Numbered from the stretch's first letter, positions 1 through 19,700 are shown. The stretch: DNA of 64,000 nt from Echiichthys vipera (GCA_963691815.1 OY829650.1:12916784-12980783), one strand, 5' to 3'. Made by a program: numbers and translations. Notes: a model not told the origin generated them from the letters alone.

Positions 1-228
1 CACATCTTTTGTTACTTAATGTTTGAGCCACAACGTAAGTGCAGTTGTAAAATGTTTTACTGGCTACAGTTTTACATCTTTTTTTTCCCCCTGAGATTTC
101 TTTAATTTATACATTAATTTATTTCTAATGAATTACTTGTGAAGTTTTAAAATGGACTATTTTTCCGATACTTATCACCATCTTTGATAATCGAGTGTAA
201 CTTGTCTGTCCATTTCTCCATCTCACAG

Positions 229-2217
229 AAAAAGGTAAAGGCCAGCTGCTTTCCCCGTCCACTCACTCCCAAAAGCAAGAACGTGATCAGTGGACCCTCC
301 AGCTCTCAGATTCGTCCTGCCCTCAGTCCAGTGAGTATACATGTAAAATAATAAAAATTGTTCTAACTTGTTTTATTCTTGGTTTCATAGAACATAATCC
401 TACATTTATTTTTGCAGGCTTCTCTAACAGTTTGACTTGTCTTATCCTCTCAGGCTGATCGGAGACAATCTATGATGTTCTCTATTGAAAACACCCCTAA
501 AAATAGCAACTACCTAAAGAAAGGGCTGAACAAACTGCGCAGCTCCACGCGGAAATCCCCAGCCAAAAGTTCAAAAAAGTCGCCCGCACAGTCATCTGTG
601 CGCAAGTGCCAGGAAAACATGCCTTTAGGAAACCCCCGGTCTGGAGTGGTACGAGCCGGGAGAATTGGCAGCTCTAAGTCACCCCAGGTAGCAACTAAAG
701 GACAGAGGACCACCAGCAGGTCTGCAAAGTCTCCTGGACTGACGGCTAGTGCTCGCAAGGTAAACACACTCAGAAAAATCCATTCCGGGTTTAACAAGAT
801 ACACTAATTCTTTTTTTAAGGTACTCAGTGGTTTATCACACTGTTAGCATACCACTCGTGTGTAGTGGCAAGCAATACGTTTGCTTTAATGGACTTCACA
901 CAGCATATGAGGAGGCAGGTATGACTTGATTCAGCTGATATTCAAAAAGCAGCAGCAGCAATATTGAAATACTGTGGACATATCTACCGTTAGCGGCTTT
1001 TATGTTTTGCAGTCATATTAGTGCACAATTCATAAAGAAAAGGTCTATTATCATTCCTGCTAAAAAAATTACTATATACAGTGTTTGTACGGGTGCTTGA
1101 AATCCTTGAAAATGCTGGAATTTTAATGTTGTGTTTTCAAGGTTTGAAAAGTGGTTTTGGATGAAGTGCTTGAAATATCTACATTTCTTTCACAACATAC
1201 GACTATCGAGTAGATACACAATAAGTCAGAGCCTGAAATGAAAAACGTGAAATAATAATTTTCAGTATGTATGTATGTATTTGTAGAAATATGTTATTTT
1301 ACCAAAGCTGTAAGGTGTTGGAAAAGCTTGAAATGGACTTTAAAGGGGTGTTTGTAAAGCCCTTGAATTTGACCATGGAAAAGGTCAGAGCCTCTATATA
1401 CGACATAATATTGTCTATTAGTGAATTTTTACTCTGTAAAATCGGTATCGCTATCTGCTTCAAAAATATCCATATCAATTGAGCCATCTCTACCTCTGCT
1501 GTTTGCAGTCATACAAGTGGGCCTCATTTACTAGTAACTTTGCATAGTGGTTAGTTAGCTACCGGATGTACAGTGCGGATATAAAGCCTGACCACTGGCA
1601 TGTGAGGCATATTCCTCCCCTTTTGCTATTTCCTCGGTCAGGCTTAACGCAGCCCAAGACGATTATGACTGGTTTGTTTGTATTTCTAAACCAGTGTTTT
1701 CTCCCCCCATACAATAATGTTGACTTGTGCAGCCAGACCGTACTCCAACACTGACAGTTCTGTGGACATAGGCCTACTGGAGATGCTGTATGTGTCCCTC
1801 ATTAGAGATCTCATTAATGAAGTAAAGCTACACGATTATGAAAGAAAACTTGCTTGAATTGTGTCCAGTCTTCACATGCCTGTAACTGTTTTCAGAACCG
1901 TGCATCTGTAAACGAAGAAATTCTTGCTGGAAGTCATAAAAGGTCAATAAGTGATTTTATTTTAGGTTATGGGTTTCTTTTTCTTTACACTGATTGGTTT
2001 GGGTTGTTAGTTTTGAGGTTTTGTCAGGACTCACGGTGTGTTTGTCATATTCCGACCAAAGGGGTCTCCACATGCATCTGTCACACAACATTTAACCCTA
2101 ACAGCATGTGACTTAAGCTTTTTTTAAATGTAGTATTGAAATAAGTTTCTCTGTGAGCTTTGGTTTAATAGATTTGTTCTTTTGATCCCACAGATGATGA
2201 GCAGGATGAAGGTGTGA
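229..2217 (+). CDS. numa1: numa1, C-terminal exons (partial gene, 5' part outside the window)
   Basis: NuMA crosslinks and tethers spindle-pole microtubules in mitosis and is nuclear in interphase. Three coding exons are visible: 229-330, 454-759 and 2194-2217, all phase 0 with GT/AG borders. The first carries SCFPRPLTPKSK, matching the human tail segment SCFPRPMTPR that holds a mitotic CDK threonine. The second opens with ADRRQSMMFSIENTP, matching human ADRRQSMAFSILNTP, and continues as a Lys/Ser/Arg-rich basic tail with several KSP motifs, as expected for the nuclear-import and microtubule-binding end. The last exon adds seven residues (MMSRMKV) before TGA. The extreme C-terminus differs from human and is the least certain part; an alternative would be read-through of the second exon to the TAA near 805. 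Upstream coiled-coil exons lie left of the window. Confidence 0.88.
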
Positions 2218-2379
2218 GGACTGGTTCCCATATTGGAGTTTCAATGGTCGACAGTTCTACTTGATCATACTTTTTCTTTTCTTTTTTAAAATCACTTTTA
2301 AGGTTTTCCTTCAAATTTTAAAAAAAATCCTATCTTAATTTACCTTTTATCTCTTTTGTATTATATTTTTATGTTTGTC

Positions 2380-2385
2380 AATAAA
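2380..2385 (+). terminator. numa1 polyadenylation signal
   Basis: An AATAAA hexamer lies about 165 bases after the TGA of the last numa1 exon, following a T-rich stretch. The message probably ends near 2400. Confidence 0.7.
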
Positions 2386-2831
2386 AAGATTGAAATGACT
2401 GTGTGGGAAGGCGGTTGATTGAAGAAGCCCAGTGTGTTTCCAAGAATGTGTCGGTCCAAATGAATCAATATTTCACACTTTGAGTTCTTGTAACTGTGAA
2501 CATGCAGTTTGTAGAATAGTGTTGTTTTTCAGCAGTTAAAAAACCCAAAACATCACTATTTCTTGCGCAGTCAAAGGCGAAGCTCCAGCTCCACTGCGCA
2601 TGTGTTTTACCCAAAAGCTCAGACATTTTTTGTTTGTGTCCCAGCCTTCTTCCATTTGCCGTGACTCAAACTAATTACTACACTTCAAACCCTTCAGACT
2701 ATCCAAATATTTCAATCTTTTGTTTTTACGCCTATTTCATCATTATACATGGTAAATGAAAACACGGAACACCGACCCGTATGAATCATTTAGATTTGAA
2801 TTTCTGTGTGTAAGTTTTAATCGTGTACATT

Positions 2832-3247
2832 ATAGGGATGCACTGATTGTAATATTCTGGGGTGATATTGTCACTGTTAAACATGACAATATGCTGAATG
2901 CTAACGTCTGAGTGTTTTGTTGTTTATTTTGTTTGTGTTATTTCCCCCTTTGTGCTAAGGAAACAAAGCAATATTCATTAAAAAAATATCGGAGCTGTTT
3001 TAAAATCATCCCGCCCTTCATTACTCAAACTATCTTTGAAGTAGCACAATCATACAAACAACCTTTAACATCACCCTCTTACAAATAAATAAGCAACTGC
3101 TTCAAAACCATTTCAACTTTTTTCAAAACAGTTCAACTGGAACAGCACATGAAGATCAACCACTGCAATCGAGTAATGTGTAATTTCCAATAAACAAGGC
3201 TAATATCAGTCGGAACCAATGTTAAGGTGATAAATTGGTGCATCCAA
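2832..3247. mobile_element. possible decayed hAT-like element
   Basis: The stretch opens with TAGGGATGCACTGATT and closes with a diverged inverted copy (AAATTGGTGCATCCAA). Termini of this form are common on fish hAT-type elements. No transposase is left. The call rests only on these imperfect ends. Confidence 0.3.
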
Positions 3248-3359
3248 TCCAAATTAACAAACTGTCTGCATACCCTGATCTAAACTCTTTCTGCATACTT
3301 TTATTTAATCTATAGCTATATAAGAAAAAAAAGAGACTCAGAGTAGGCCTAAAAGTATT

Positions 3360-3680
3360 ATCCAGATGTCACAGGAAATATAGTACTTTTTACTCCACTA
3401 CATTCATTTCTTCACAGATTCAGATTAAGATACACAGCAAATAGGATACATAATTAAATATAAGCTGAACAGCAGTATATCAATTAAATTATCCCCACCT
3501 TTACCAGCTGCAACATTAAAGTGATATGTACATGCCTCTACTAGTAATTATAATCTGATAATATAATATTCTGCATAATGAATACTTTTACTTTTTGTAC
3601 TTTACATTTTGATGCTAGTACTTTTGCACTTTGACTTGTAACAGACTATTTCTGCAGTGTGACAGTACTTCATCTCCACT
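3360..3680. repeat. teleost interspersed repeat
   Basis: The block containing 'tactttttactccactacatt', 'tttaccagctgcaacatta' and 'cattctgcataatgaatac' (all within the interval) matches a dispersed repeat I remember from many fish genomes. It is non-coding here. A diverged fragment of similar wording (tctattccactacatttta) occurs near 29908. Confidence 0.45.
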
Positions 3681-3842
3681 GCTGGTGTCAGGAGTATTTC
3701 GATGTATCATTCGTGCATTCTTGTTCCGACTGCTTATAGATGTTTATCAGTTGTGAATGTTTGACAATTATTTAAAGATTAGGCTTTTATTTCGAAGTGT
3801 TCCGGAAGTCGTTCGTCTGCTGATGACGAATCAACATCCGGC

Positions 3843-3852
3843 GAAAACGAAA
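3843..3852 (+). promoter_or_regulatory. ISRE-like site upstream of the NACHT gene
   Basis: GAAAACGAAA fits the interferon-stimulated response element core (GAAANNGAAA) exactly. It lies about 320 bases before the ATG at 4173, in a locally CpG-containing stretch that is the likely promoter. Binding by IRF factors and interferon control are inference. Confidence 0.4.
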
Positions 3853-4172
3853 GTTAGAACGAAGAGGAAACAAGTTTAAATGGATGATACGACCTAATGG
3901 TTTATAGTTTATTTTAATCGCTACGAGACGTTGTTTACTAACGCGTTCACGCATTAATAAACAAACCATGTTACCTTCAGTTTTACGTTAATGTTGTAGC
4001 GTGACACTAACGGCTGAGGCTCATTAACGTCATCTACAGAAACGCTTAAAAGGTGTTTACATATTCCTGCACGGTAATGTAAAAGTTATCGTCATAAGGA
4101 GGACTTCGTGTACACAAGCTGACGTTAGTTACATTCACTCCACAGCTGAAGTGTGAGGCCGGTGTTAGAAAC

Positions 4173-12345
<8,173 letters not shown>

Positions 12346-12721
12346 GTTGGGGTTAGATTGCATCGCTTTATATGGACATGATGGACGATGAATATTTGAT
12401 AAGTTAAATTTCGTCATAAAATTCAAGAGTGATTGAAGTGTGTTTTCAATACACTGAAAACACACCAGAACTTAAAGTGACAAGTCTGGGTCAGTTTAGC
12501 TTTGTGTATTTCTTACAATAGTTGTGGGTTTGATTAGCAAAATCAAAGAGTTTGTGTCACTAATGACAAATGAAAATGTTCAATGCATTCCAGTGCAGTG
12601 GAGTTTATGCAATACTACATAATGTCTGGCATGTCCTGTGCGTATATATCCAGGTAAAAACAAAACACACCGTTCTACTAGATTGTAGGAGACAATGTCT
12701 TTGGCCGCATATGTGCTTTTA

Positions 12722-13161
12722 TCTCATCTCATCTCATCTTCATCCGCTTATCCGGGGTCGGGTCGCGGGGGCAGCAGCTCTAGCAGGGGACCCCAAACTT
12801 CCCTTTCAGGGGCCACATTAACCAGCTCTAACTGGGGGATCCCGAGGCGTTCCCAGGCCAGTGTGGATATATAATCTCTCCCCCTAGTCCTGGGTCTTCC
12901 CCGAGGCCTCCTCCCAGCTGGACGTGCCTGGAACACCTCCCTAGGGAGGCGCCCAGGGGGCATCCTTACTAGATGCCCGAACCACCTCAACTGGCTCCTT
13001 TCAACGCTAAGGAGCAGCGGCTCTACTCAGAGTTCCTCACGGATGGCTGAACTTCTCACCCTATCTCTATAGGAGACTCCAGCCACCCTCCTGAGAAAAC
13101 CCATTTCGGCCGTTTGTACCCGCAACCTCGTTCTTTCTGTCATGACCCAGCTTTCATGACC
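12722..13161 (-). mobile_element. 3' fragment of a non-LTR retrotransposon with target-site duplication
   Basis: On the minus strand 12748-12990 is open and encodes WFGHLVRMPPGRLPREVF and a proline/arginine-rich tail, a typical C-terminal end of a fish LINE ORF2. The element ends in short GATGA-type repeats near 12722. The sequence ATGTGCTTTTA occurs on both sides (12711-12721 and 13162-13172), an 11-base target-site duplication. The copy is heavily 5'-truncated, which is usual for target-primed insertion. Confidence 0.7.
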
Positions 13162-13177
13162 ATGTGCTTTTAATTAA

Positions 13178-13355
13178 TTACTCACACTGTCCTTCTGGCC
13201 GGGGCCAAAACCGTTTTTTCAGCTAAAGCCTAGTACCTTTAAGCAGTGTGAGTGCACCCGTTCCGCGCATAACTGCGGGCTGGGGCGCGGGGGGAGAGGG
13301 AGGGGGAACAAGTACCCTAAAGCCCGGGTCGCGGTACGGAAGGACAGTGTGAGTA
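13178..13355. mobile_element. short inverted-repeat (MITE-like) element
   Basis: ACTCACACTGTCCTTC at the left end is mirrored by GGAAGGACAGTGTGAGT at the right end. The interior is GC-rich and non-coding and contains a further GTGTGAGTGCACCC motif. The same GTGCACTCACACT wording occurs in the element at 45431-45894 and near 53052-53065, so these may be one PIF/Harbinger-like family. Confidence 0.55.
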
Positions 13356-13820
13356 CGCGAGTGAGTAATGGGTTCTTTTGTTTACCTCTGCGACATTTTA
13401 TCAATACAAAATAGATTTTCTGATGCTGGATCTTTTAGCATTTATGTGTACATTTGTTTATCAATTAGGTTTTCCTGTCACCACCTTATACTGAGGGACT
13501 GTGGAAAAGGTAAACTCGAGCAACTTGGATTTTCACTGAGACACTGAACTGATTTATCTGAAGGCTTTATAATTCCAGGTAGATACAATACACTGTGAAG
13601 GTGAAACAAGATGTTTTCTAATCATCAGTCATCCTCGACACTGGATTTTTATTGGGTGTTGAAGTTGTTGCTACCATGATTATTAAACATGTATAAACCA
13701 AAATACGAAGTGAAATGGGTGAGAGAATACATGTTTTTATTGGATAACTATTAATGAACAAGAACCTGCATTACATTACTCAAAATATTGGATTTACAGG
13801 GAAGGAAAGTAAATCAGTCA

Positions 13821-13826
13821 TTTATT
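13821..13826 (-). terminator. possible polyA signal of the lectin gene
   Basis: TTTATT on the plus strand is AATAAA on the minus strand, about 430 bases past the lectin stop and downstream of the optional tail exon. A second copy lies near 13737. Confidence 0.35.
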
Positions 13827-14257
13827 AGAAAGAGGATACATGTGTAATAAAAAGTGAATGCAAAAAAATCAGTACCCCAAAACCAATATTCAATGCAAAT
13901 TAATATCAAGAGGAATAGAGGAATGACTCCTGTAGTTTCTAGGACCCCATGTAGTCTTGCATCTGGAGCTGACTCGAACTAAGCGGATGCATGCGGTCTC
14001 GCGGCCGACATGGGGACCCCCATTCTCATACGGTTGTTGTTGACTTGGTCGTCTAACATAGCTGCCTCTTTGAATCTGCAGGTCATAAAAGAGACAGTTC
14101 ATTTCAAACTGAAAGTTGATTTCAAACAGTTTTCAGGTGATACACCTGTGTCTGCAGTAGTGACACAATTATGGCAAGGCCTTTCATTCAAACTAGGAAA
14201 TACATTTTTTTATGTAAATCTCATGCGACATGAATGGACATTGAACAAAACATCAGG

Positions 14258-14966
14258 TTAACCTCTGCAGATGAAAGGTAGCTCATCATGGCAGTCGGCG
14301 TCCAGCCACTTGAATTCTTTTCTAACCGGGATGATCTTTCCACAGTGGTGGTTTAAGGGGTCGACAAAAGTGCTGTTCCACCGAGTTTCGCTTCCAACTT
14401 CTTTCCCCGAAACCCACAGCCAGGGGACGTTTATGCCAAAGATGGACCGTTCCAGGCCGATCCACACTCCATCCTGCAAGCCGGTCTTATTTTGCAGTAG
14501 AGAGGTCACTGCATCCTGCACTGTGTCGTTGGTGATTTCAACCAAGTCGTATTTTTTTTTGCGGCAGTACTGCAGGGCATCAATCCAACTTTTCTTTTCC
14601 TTGTGGAACTGGAGTCCTGCATCTTCATGCAAAAATGAGATGCGAGAGTTTGTGCATGTCAAAACCAGGGCTGCCGTCAGAGATTTTGGACCCCAAGGAG
14701 GAATATAATCTAGGGCCCCCATAGATCACTCATGTGGGCTGCACTGTAACAAACCACACCTGCAAAACCCATTAGAGGACCCCAAATAAATATCTTTGTA
14801 GTACCCAGCATACAGCTAACACTAAAATCTCCTGTGATGGAGTAGACTGTTGTCTGTAGCATACAATGACTGACTTAGAACACTGAGCAGACCTTGTACT
14901 TATGTATACTCATACTATAATTGTGTACATGGTATACTTTTTATAAATGTATATGTATGTATGTAC

Positions 14967-15024
<58 letters not shown>

Positions 15025-16892
15025 TGTGTATGTGTGTGCGTGCGTCTGCTTACCTTCTTCGGCTGGGTTTTGGCTAGAACATTTGGAGTCTAATGATTTT
15101 TGCGCTGTAGTTGCACCTGCATGATGACGGCAGAACTGGTTATTGATAACAGTAAAACAGCTTTATTGTAAAACAGCTGTTTTTCCAAAAACATGCAAAC
15201 CCAAAGACTGTTAACAAAAGCAACCCACAATCAGTAAAACCAGGTATACTGCTCACCTTCTTCAGTTTGTTGGCTAGAACTTGGGGAGTCTGATGATTGT
15301 TGTACTGTAGTTGCACCTGCATGATGAAGGCAGAACTGGTTATTGATTACAGTAAAACAGCTTTATTGTAAAACAGCCGTTTTTCCAAAAACATGCAAAC
15401 CCAAAGACTGTTAACAAAAGCAACCCACAATCAGTAAAACCAGGTATACTACTCACCTTCTACAGTTTCCTGGCTAGAACTTGGGGAGTCTGATGATTGT
15501 TGTGCTGTAGTTGCATATACATGATGAAGGCAGAACTGGTTATTGATAACAGTAAAACAGCTTTATTGTAAAACAGCCGTTTTTCCAAAAACATGCAAAC
15601 CCAAAGACTTAACAAAAGAAACCCACAATAAGTAAAACCAGGTATACTACTCACCTTCTTCAGTTTGTTGGCTAGAACTTTGGGAGTCTGATGATTGTTG
15701 CGCTGTAGTTTCACATACATGATGAAGGCAGAACTGGTTATTGATAACAGTAAAACAGCTTTATTGTAAAACAGCCGTTTTTCCAAAAACATGCAAACCC
15801 AAAGACTTAACAAAAGAAACCCACAATCAGTAAAACCAGGTATACTACTCACCTTCTTCAGTTTGTTGGCTAGAACTTTGGGAGTCTGATGATTGTTGCG
15901 CTGTAGTTTCACATACATGATGAAGGCAGAACTGGTTATTGATAACAGTAAAACAGCTTTATTGTAAAACAGCCGTTTTTCAGAAAACATGCAAACCCAA
16001 AGACTTAACAAAAGAAACCCACAATCAGTAAAACCAGGTATACTACTCACCTTCTACAGTTTGTTGGCTAGAACTTTGGGAGTCTGATGATTGTTGTGCT
16101 GTAGTTTCACATACATGATGAAGGCAGAACTGGTTATTGATTGCAGTAAAACAGCTTTATTGTAAAACAGCCGTTTTTCCAAAAACATGCAAACCCAAAG
16201 ACTTAACAAAAGAAACCCACAATCAGTAAAACCAGGTATACTACTCACCTTCTTCAGTTTGTTGGCTAGAACTTTGGGAGTCTGATGATTGTTGTGCTGT
16301 AGTTTCACATACATGATGAAGGCAGAACTGGTTATTGATTGCAGTAAAACAGCTTTATTGTAAAACAGCAGTTTTTCCAAAAACATGCAAACCCAAAGAC
16401 TGTTAACAAAAGAAACCCACAATCAGTAAAAACAGGTATACTACTCACCTTCTTCAGTTTGTTGGCTAGAACTTTGGGAGTCTGATGATTGTTGTGCTGT
16501 AGTTTCACATACATGATGAAGGCAGAACTGGTTATTGATTACAGTAAAACAGCTTTATTGTAAAACAGCCGTTTTTCCAAAAACATGCAAACCCAAAGAC
16601 TTAACAAAAGAAACCCACAATAAGTAAAACCAGGTATACTACTCACCTTCTACAGTTTCCTGGCTAGAACTTTGGGAGTCTGATGATTGTTGCGCTGTAG
16701 TTGCACATGCATGATGAAGGCAGAACTGGTTATTGATTGCAGTAAAACAGCTTTATTGTAAAACAGCAGTTTTTCCAAAAACATGCAAACCCAAAGACTT
16801 AACAAAAGAAACCCACAATAAGTAAAACCAGTTATACTACTCACCTTCTACAGTTTCCTGGCTAGAACTTTGGGAGTCTGATGATTGTTGCG
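14258..16892 (-). CDS. C-type lectin-like gene: CTLD exon plus ten stalk exons (5' end not found)
   Basis: The CTLD exon is 14258-14616, starting in phase 1 after ATGCAG. It contains YCRKKKYDLVEI, WIGL, WLWVSG, HHCGKI and WLDADCHDELPFIC: the four disulfide cysteines and core motifs of a C-type lectin fold, about 118 residues. No EPN or QPD motif is present and WLD replaces WND, so calcium-dependent sugar binding is doubtful. Upstream in transcription order are ten candidate exons: 16845-16892, 16647-16694, 16449-16496, 16249-16296, 16051-16098, 15853-15900, 15655-15702, 15457-15504, 15257-15304, 15054-15104. Each is preceded by CTACAG and followed by GTGAGT or GTAAGC; read phase 1 to 1 all are open and encode AQQSSDSQSSSQQTEE-like peptides, a plausible stalk. 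The last joins the CTLD as GLQFHKEKKSW. The C-terminus is either ICRG-stop at 14258 or, via a weak GTTAAC donor at 14262, a short exon 14053-14075 ending RQLC-stop. No signal or membrane exon was found. Confidence 0.6.
14969..15022. repeat. (TA)n/(CA)n microsatellite
   Basis: About 22 TA units followed by CA units lie between the lectin CTLD exon and the stalk-exon array. Confidence 0.9.
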
Positions 16893-16940
16893 CTGTAGTT
16901 GCACATGCATGATGAAGGCAGAACTGGTTATTGATTGCAA
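15040..16940 (-). repeat. 198-bp tandem array, ten copies, each with one stalk exon
   Basis: Unit starts taken at the exon edge are 15054, 15257, 15457, 15655, 15853, 16051, 16249, 16449, 16647 and 16845, so the period is 198-203 bases. The units are near-identical along their whole length, intron part included, which suggests recent duplication or homogenisation. On the minus strand each full intervening segment also contains AATAAA. The copy nearest the lectin domain is the most diverged (51-base exon). Confidence 0.9.
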
Positions 16941-16959
16941 TTCAGCTTATTAAACAAAA

Positions 16960-19700
16960 TGTAATGACTAAGAATATTTTAAGTGGATAATGTTGATCTA
17001 TGGAATGCATTTAAGTGAAATCAAAGCACCGGAGTGATATTATTATACCGACTGGCAGAATATTCTTAACAAAATGCACTGCACATCCCCACAACTTCTG
17101 TTTCTCAGTTCCTTTTAGTCTTCCACACACCCTACAACAGCTCGAAAGTAGAGTAGTAAAGTAGTAGACCCGAAGAGCCAAATATAGAATTTGGATCAAT
17201 ATAATGAAATCAACCTTGGGTAAGTAGATGCTTTATGAGTGTCTAGTTTTGGCAGAAATCTTAATTATTTACATTGTCAATGACTCACTACTATTTTTTA
17301 AATTAGATTTTTTTGCTATTTTCTATTAAAAAAGTTTAGTGTTAGGCACAGCATATTTTAAACCCAGCTGCAATGTATACATTAATACATGTATTTATTC
17401 ATAACAACAATAAAACAATGAGCAATATTAACAGTGATGTAACATAAAGACAAATAATTACCCATATGGATGTAAATACACAGCAGCAGTGATAGATGGA
17501 TGAAGTGTGCCATGGCCTCTAAAAGTTTACAAATTGAGGAGAAAAGTACACAACACACCTTAGATGCAGATAACTAATTTCACCTATACATAAGGATTTT
17601 CAATTGTCATATTTACACATGCAGCAATACAGTAGTTGATGACGTAATATACAACATGTTGAAGTAAAATGATTCAAGTTTGAATGTGACACCTTTCATT
17701 TTACACCTGATGTGAAAAAAACTGTATATAACACACTTATTAAACTATTCTGTTCATGAACAACTTTTAAAATCAAATCAACAAAGTATTTAAATACATT
17801 TACTTGTATTAAGTAGTTCTGCATTATTTAAATACCAAAATGCACCATCTTGTGTTATTGCGGTCTGAATTCTTTAAAACTCACCCAATAAATGAGGACT
17901 TGTTGCTTTCCAAAGTGTGTCAAAAGAACGGTATGGAAAAGTGAACAGGAGTCTTCTTAGTGCATCACTTTATAGAGCTGTTTACCTGCCTTTGACCAAA
18001 GAAACACACCCACATTGGTTAGCTCATTTGTTTTTATATTACACCTGAAGGCCCATGTGTATACAGTGCAACTTAAAATTCAGTATGCTTGTCTGTCAAT
18101 TGATTATTAAGAAGGTAACATCAAATGTAATAGGATGGTAAATATATACTTACATCAGATACACCAAAGGAAACCGACAGCCCATCCTGAATCAATGTAA
18201 AACAGCTGTTTTTCCAAAAACATGCAAACCCAAACACTGTTGACAAAAGCCACACACTCTTCCTCTTTTTCACGTTTGTTCACAGTGCAACATGGATCTT
18301 TATTCTATTTATATCACTCCTTTTTCTCAATATATTCATGCATCAAGTGTCATTTTCTTTTACACACAATCCTCACTTTCATATATGCAGATAGTGCTAC
18401 ATTTTACTGTCTGTCATCCCATATTAACTTACATCTTATTGTAGGCCTTAAACTTCTCAGGCACCATGCCTGATTTCATAGAGCAGTTCTATATTTATAC
18501 TTAATTCAATTTCCTCCTGGACAACTTTTCAGGTTCATCAATCATTTCTTGCTTTTACCCGTTATTGCCATTTTATCTTATTTTGCTTTTTATACGAGTA
18601 AGTGCTTTTATTTCTGATCCGACCTGTTCCCTCGTTAAATACATTACACACTGTGTTAACCTACATATGGCTAATAAATCCTGCACACATATGTTTTAGC
18701 GTACAGAATACGTTTTTCTGTCTCACATTTCCCCCCCTATTAAACTAAATGTAGTGCCGTGCTGGACGTTGACAATGGTTAGTGTTTCTTCCTGTTTATC
18801 TGCTGCGTGAAGAAAAATCAGCTTAAAATTTGAGAAAAGGTACAATATTTATTGAAGCCTTGGATGCACTCAAATCAACATTATAGCCACCCATGTTATT
18901 CTTTTGGTTTGTCTCTAAGTTGTTTCTGTCTTTGGAAACACTTTTCTCCCTCTGCATTTCATGTCCGCTACAGGATCAACCCCGTGGACAGCAACTGCTT
19001 ATTTCCAGTGAAACTCATGCAAATCCAAGGTCAGAAGCACAACAGTGAGATGGGTTTGTTAATTCATACACAATGCAAATATCTTCCCTCTGTATGATGC
19101 TTATCAATTCTTATGGAGAGCATGCAAATGTGTTGGGTTATACAGTACAAGCAGCTTACATGAGAAAATGGATCTTTTGTTGAGGGTGCTACTTGTACAG
19201 GAAAACTGCTGAGGTCATAGGATGCATAACATGTATATGTCTCACGTCATTACCCTCTTCCTCTGAAGAAGAGGGGGATGATGTTAATTAGGTTCTTTAA
19301 TGTCCCCATGGCAATAATGGTTTTCACACTGTTCAGTTAATTTCATGGCAGCATACATTTAAAAAAGCACAACACATGGACATCCTATACAGATAACACA
19401 GATAACACACCCTCTCCCCACAAATAACAAAAAAAAAACCCAATTCTTCCCACATAATCCCAGAATCCAGCACAGAAAGACAGGGAGGTATGAGGGAGGC
19501 CCTCTAACATGTTGATCTGGTCATGGTGAAGTGATAGAAAACTTAGCAACAAATTAAAAAAATGTCTTTATCACAGAAAATAAAACAAAGCCATGTAGGT
19601 TCACAGTGAAAACATGTTTTTAAACACACACAATTATTCCAATAACAGAGGACCAACTGTATGTGAGGGTAATATAAAATTAGACTTTTGCAGTAGGAAC
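16960..19700. other. spacer between lectin array and VNTR, no gene recognised
   Basis: AT-rich, with only short unsupported reading frames on both strands. The missing 5' exons of the lectin gene should lie here or beyond if the gene is intact, but I could not identify a membrane-spanning or signal exon. Confidence 0.4.
18196..18250 (-). repeat. isolated partial copy of the 198-bp unit's intronic part
   Basis: The stretch 'gctgtttttccaaaaacatg...cccaaacactgttgac' matches the intron part of the array unit about 1.3 kb away. Just beyond it, at 18157-18189 (minus), a segment with AG before it and a strong GTAAGT after it could be an upstream exon of the lectin gene. Its reading frame cannot be fixed. 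Confidence 0.5.

Larger units (their letters stand above)
2400..3800. other. numa1 to NACHT-gene intergenic spacer, no gene seen
   Basis: No convincing exon on either strand. The spacer holds two old interspersed repeats (listed separately) and AT-rich unique sequence. Confidence 0.5.

Noticed and set aside
15460..16422. Long minus-strand frames (196 and 122 codons) through the tandem array, with hydrophobic stretches like WVCMFLEKRLFYNKAVLLL
   Set aside because: They exist only because the unit is 198 bases (divisible by three). They run through the intron part and are broken by stops in some copies, while the 48-base segments bounded by splice sites are open in another frame in all ten.
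15040..16940. Regular repeats and spacers resembling a CRISPR array
   Set aside because: The whole 198-bp unit is conserved, with no unique spacers, in a vertebrate chromosome.
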